A stretch of 9,102 nucleotides of DNA, from contig CAKORZ010000056.1 of assembly GCA_934101685.1 (NCBI GenBank), forward strand, positions 1 to 9,102, in the 5' to 3' direction. Below the pieces are notes generated by a model, which worked only from the letters and a program-made list of their open reading frames with translations, was not told the DNA's origin and did not search any database. The stretch's first letter is position 1. Every line of letters starts with the position of its first letter. A program made the position numbers and the translations under genes. Below, one piece after another: positions 6,464 to 9,102 of the stretch. The stretch is from an uncultured Bacilli bacterium (GTDB lineage: Bacteria > Bacillota_I > Bacilli_A > RFN20 > DUOF01).

Positions 6464-8465
6464 AATTCAATAGATTTTTAAAAAAATTAATAATTTTTAA
6501 AAAGAAACTTTTTATTTTTGAGAAGAAGGTTTCTTTTTTTGATATAGATTTAGTTTCTTCTTTATTAACTTCTTTTATGGAAAGCATTTCGTTATAGGTT
6601 TTAACTGTTAATTTTATAATTGTTGAGTTTTCCAATTCATAAGTAATAATATATGAACCAGCAGTAGAATAATTTGGAGTATAAGTATCTTCAATTAAAA
6701 TATATTCTTCATTTATATTAACTAAAGCGTTTATTTCTTCAATTGACTTTAAACTTGATGTTGATAAATATAAGGTTATTTCATTTAAATTAAGTAATTT
6801 ATCTACTATATCAATTTTCACTTTGAAAGGAGCACTTTTATTATTGGAACTATCTATAGAATATAAGGAAAGGTAGTATGTCCCTAATTCTACTTTTTCA
6901 TTGTAAGTGCTATCTTCTACTAATATTTCTAAATCAATATCAACATTATCTTTCACTTTATATTCAAGCAAAATATTATTAATACTTGGTTTATCTTTTA
7001 ATAAATATGATAGAGAAGAAGGACCAATGATAATAGGAGCTACATCATCTATAGTAGTGACTTTCATTTTAAATATTTCGCTTATATTAGAAGAGGAATC
7101 GCTAACTTGAAAGAAAATATAATATGTTCCTAGTTTATTTATATTTATGGAATATGAATCATCTACTATTTCTAATTTATGAGTTATATTGCCATCATAA
7201 TTATCTAATACAGTTAGTTGCTGCTTTAAATATGTAATTGATAGAGGATTAGATAAGTATGAATTATATGTATCTAGGCCAAATATCTGTGGCGATATAT
7301 CATCAATTAAATTTACTGTCACTTTAAAAGAATTACTTACATTATTTGATTCATCCATAGCTTGAAAATAAATTGTTTTTTCTCCAAGAGTGTTAAAAGA
7401 ATTAGAGTAATTGTCTTTTTGTACAAATATGCTAGATGAAATATCTTTACCATTACTTGATGCTGCTAGAGAATACATTATTTCATTTACTGATATTGGA
7501 TTTGATAATTTAGAAGTATAGTAATTTGGACCTTCAATTACAGGCTTGATATCATTCTTTACATTTATAGTTACTTTAAATGGCGTTGATAGATTATTAG
7601 AAAAATCATATACGCAGAAAAATATTGTATAGGTTCCTAATATTTTTTTATTCATACTATAATTATCTTCACACACATACAATTGTGATTCTAAATTCTT
7701 GTCAACATTATCTATTACTATCAAATTGCTTTGAATTGTTTGTAAAGATAATATGTTTGATAAATATGAATCATATTCATTTTTTCCTTCGATAATTGGT
7801 GGGGTAGTATCTATTATTTCTATATAAAATGTTATAGAAGCTTTGTTATTAGATGAATCAACGACACTAAGCATTATTGTGTATGTTCCTAGAGATTGTT
7901 TATTTTCATTGTAATTGTCAAAGTCAATGCTTATTTTACTTGTTAAGTTTCCATCTCTTTGATCATAGGCAGTTATTTGATTTAAAATTAATTTTAAATC
8001 TATTGGGCTATTTATATTAGTAGTGTATTTTTCCTTGTAGCCTGAAAAATATGGCGGTTCTATGTCTTCATATGAAGAAAAGCCTTTTAATACACCATTT
8101 TTATTTATTTTTGATGAATGTATTTCATTGTAATTTGGTAATTTTTTATATATTTCTTTAGTGTAATCATAGTAAGTCTTATTAGATATTGGATTATCAT
8201 TGTCATTTCCAATAACTTTATTTATGGTATTACATTTAGTAGAAGAGTCAATTATTGTGTAATTGCTTGATGTAGATATCTCAGGGAAACTTGAGTTTTT
8301 TATCGTATATATAATATTATTTTCATATAGATAAAATGGTAATTCTACTATTTCTATAAGTTCGTTATCTAGAAACAAACTGCACTGTTCTATTGCACCA
8401 ACACTTATTTGACTAAATAAAGTACAAAAAATATAAAATATAAAAGCGTAAAAAAATTTTTTCAT
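6435..8465 (-). CDS. Secreted protein with tandem Ig-like (DUF5011/HYR-like) repeats
   Basis: 676 residues from ATG 8465. A signal peptide is clear: M-K-K, a hydrophobic core (4-22) and a probable cut after V-G-A (24). Residues 25-135 form a region of no recognised family. Five repeats of about 84 residues follow (about 136-219, 220-304, 305-388, 389-473, 474-553), with a shorter, more divergent sixth (556-624). Each runs P-x-I-x-G, S-N-P-x-S, D-N-x-D-G-N, then L-G-T-Y-x-I-x-F-x-V-x-D-S-S-N-N and F-K-V-x-V. The D-x-R-D-G-N-L-T turn near 168-175 is typical of DUF5011-type bacterial Ig-like domains. The C-terminus (641-676) is Lys/Phe/Ile-rich and hydrophobic, without LPxTG. The role is probably extracellular (adhesion, scaffold or binding), but no ligand can be named. 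It starts 22 bases after the RhuM-like gene ends, so probably shares its transcript. No terminator of its own is seen downstream. Confidence 0.85.
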   Translation of the reverse strand: MKKFFYAFIFYIFCTLFSQISVGAIEQCSLFLDNELIEIVELPFYLYENNIIYTIKNSSFPEISTSSNYTIIDSSTKCNTINKVIGNDNDNPISNKTYYDYTKEIYKKLPNYNEIHSSKINKNGVLKGFSSYEDIEPPYFSGYKEKYTTNINSPIDLKLILNQITAYDQRDGNLTSKISIDFDNYNENKQSLGTYTIMLSVVDSSNNKASITFYIEIIDTTPPIIEGKNEYDSYLSNILSLQTIQSNLIVIDNVDKNLESQLYVCEDNYSMNKKILGTYTIFFCVYDFSNNLSTPFKVTINVKNDIKPVIEGPNYYTSKLSNPISVNEIMYSLAASSNGKDISSSIFVQKDNYSNSFNTLGEKTIYFQAMDESNNVSNSFKVTVNLIDDISPQIFGLDTYNSYLSNPLSITYLKQQLTVLDNYDGNITHKLEIVDDSYSININKLGTYYIFFQVSDSSSNISEIFKMKVTTIDDVAPIIIGPSSLSYLLKDKPSINNILLEYKVKDNVDIDLEILVEDSTYNEKVELGTYYLSLYSIDSSNNKSAPFKVKIDIVDKLLNLNEITLYLSTSSLKSIEEINALVNINEEYILIEDTYTPNYSTAGSYIITYELENSTIIKLTVKTYNEMLSIKEVNKEETKSISKKETFFSKIKSFFLKIINFFKNLLNFISIFLLLK
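6499..6540 (+). terminator. Intrinsic terminator of trxA, inside the convergent gene
   Basis: 6499-6513 (AAAAAGAAACTTTTT) pairs with 6524-6538 (AGAAGGTTTCTTTTT) over 15 bp, with two G-U wobbles and a 10-base loop, ending in seven Ts (6534-6540). It lies 36 bases after the trxA stop codon. On the other strand the two wobbles become A-C mismatches and only the outer 10 bp pair, so the hairpin is stronger for plus-strand RNA. It falls within codons 643-656 of the minus-strand gene. Confidence 0.72.
6807..8060 (-). repeat. Array of five Ig-like protein repeats (about 84 residues each)
   Basis: The stretch encodes residues 136-553 of the secreted protein. The repeats are alike at the protein level (recurrent G-T-Y, D-S-S-N-N and F-K-V blocks at a spacing of 80-86 residues) but the DNA copies have diverged, so this is an old tandem duplication and not a recent expansion. 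Confidence 0.75.
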
Positions 8466-8470
8466 TAATA

Positions 8471-8480
8471 TCACTCCTTT
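8471..8480 (-). promoter_or_regulatory. Ribosome binding site deciding the Ig-repeat gene start
   Basis: On the minus strand AAAGGAGTGA lies here, with AAAGGAG 8 bases before ATG 8465. The protein from that ATG begins directly with a signal peptide (M-K-K-F-F). The TTG at 8495 in the same frame is upstream of the site and inside the previous gene, so it is not the start. Confidence 0.85.
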
Positions 8481-8487
8481 ATATAAT

Positions 8488-9102
8488 CTATACAATGACC
8501 TTGCTTATTTTTAATGAAAGAATTTCTAAAATATCATTATTTAACTCACTAATAGCAAAACACTTCTTACCTATATCTTTAAGGGAAGCTCCTATATGAT
8601 ATAGTTTTATATTATCTATTATTAAAAATCTATCATGAAATGAATTACTATAAATAATATTTATTTTTCCATATTGTTTATTAAACTTATTTATTGTTGT
8701 TTCATTTAATGCTGATTCTATATATTCTTTATTAGTTATTATAGTTATAATTACATTATTATTCTTATAACTTAAAATATCTAATGTTTCTTTTCCTATA
8801 TAATTATCTATTAAAACTATTTTATTGTTTGCTTTTTTTATTATTTCTATTATTTTACTATGTGCATCATAGAACTCTCCATTAAAAAATATTGATCCTT
8901 TATTATCTTTGTTTTTTATTTCTATTTTTTCTAATCTTTTATCAAAAATATTTATGGAATTCTCTACATCACTCATTCTATTATTTATATTAATAATATT
9001 TTCCATTAAATCTTTATAATTATCCTTATATTGAGTTACTCTTTTTTCATCTATTACAAAGCCTTTCATTAAGTATTGTTTTATTGTTTTACTTACCCAT
9101 TT
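8488..9102 (-). CDS. RhuM-family protein with PLD-like C-terminal domain (N-terminus off window)
   Basis: The frame stays open past Met 9069 to the window edge, giving 204 visible residues. The extra residues matter: K-W-V-S-K-T-I-K-Q-Y-L-M-K-G-F-V-I-D-E-K-R (1-21) is close to the conserved end of the RhuM (Virulence_RhuM) domain, so the DNA-binding-like N-terminal part should lie to the right. Residues about 25-65 are a probable coiled coil. A C-terminal domain follows: F-F-N-G-E-F-Y-D-A (72-80), K-I-V-L-I-D-N-Y-I (94-102), an I-I-T-I-I-T strand (118-123), F-H-D-R-F-L-I-I-D (155-163) and H-I-G-A-S-L-K-D-I-G-K-K-C-F-A (169-183). This matches the phospholipase-D-like tail found on some RhuM/KilA-N-type proteins; H-D-R-F-L-I-I-D is an HKD-like motif with Arg for Lys. 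The function of RhuM proteins is unknown; the name comes from a Salmonella pathogenicity island. The Ig-repeat gene follows 22 bases later. Confidence 0.8.
   Translation of the reverse strand, partial: KWVSKTIKQYLMKGFVIDEKRVTQYKDNYKDLMENIININNRMSDVENSINIFDKRLEKIEIKNKDNKGSIFFNGEFYDAHSKIIEIIKKANNKIVLIDNYIGKETLDILSYKNNNVIITIITNKEYIESALNETTINKFNKQYGKINIIYSNSFHDRFLIIDNIKLYHIGASLKDIGKKCFAISELNNDILEILSLKISKVIV

Noticed and set aside
8493..8495. TTG 8495 (minus strand) as the start of the Ig-repeat gene
   Set aside because: It lies inside the preceding gene and upstream of the AAAGGAG site; ATG 8465 begins a clean signal peptide.
9067..9069. ATG 9069 (minus strand) as the start of the RhuM-like gene
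   Set aside because: Codons upstream of it encode conserved RhuM residues up to the window edge, so it is an internal Met.

Overview
The window is very AT-rich, has strong Shine-Dalgarno sequences (GGAGG, GAGGTGA, AAAGGAG) and packs its genes tightly. This points to a low-GC Bacillota (Firmicutes) genome, plausibly an uncultivated gut Bacilli/Mollicutes-like lineage; that placement is inference. Tryptophan is read from TGG, every gene gives a sensible protein under the standard bacterial code, and all eight visible stops are TAA or TAG.

Layout. (1) Positions 1-954 (+) hold the 3' end of a gene running in from the left. It encodes a surface-type protein with immunoglobulin-like modules and an acidic, Ile/Val/Glu-rich tail, closed by an intrinsic terminator that overlaps its stop codon. 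(2) Positions 1055-6463 (+) form one co-directional block with gaps of 13-46 bases: a DUF2207 membrane protein with a glycine-rich tail, glycogen synthase (glgA), two consecutive CPBP-family membrane proteins (CAAX-protease/Abi type), and thioredoxin (trxA). An intrinsic terminator follows trxA. (3) Positions 6435-9102 (-) hold two genes transcribed toward that block. Upstream is a RhuM-family protein with a phospholipase-D-like C-terminal half, whose N-terminus lies beyond the right edge. 22 bases later comes a secreted protein built of about six tandem Ig-like repeats. Its 3' end overlaps the 3' end of trxA by 29 bp and covers the trxA terminator.

How the genes may work together. The middle block mixes envelope or membrane functions (DUF2207, two CPBP proteins) with storage-glucan synthesis and thiol redox housekeeping, so a single pathway is not evident. 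The minus-strand pair is the accessory-looking part: RhuM proteins are often found on islands, and here one shares a probable transcript with a secreted adhesin-like protein. Four starts differ from the longest open frame on the evidence of ribosome binding sites or edge truncation: 4566 (GTG), 6146, 8465 (-), and an open frame to 9102 (-).

The least ordinary signals are regulatory: a 13-bp hairpin that buries the ribosome binding site of the first CPBP gene, a terminator-like hairpin about 90 bases into that same gene, and a strand-asymmetric terminator hairpin embedded in the coding sequence of the convergent gene. No tRNA, rRNA, CRISPR array, insertion sequence or recognisable riboswitch was seen, and no stretch above 300 bases lacks a gene.
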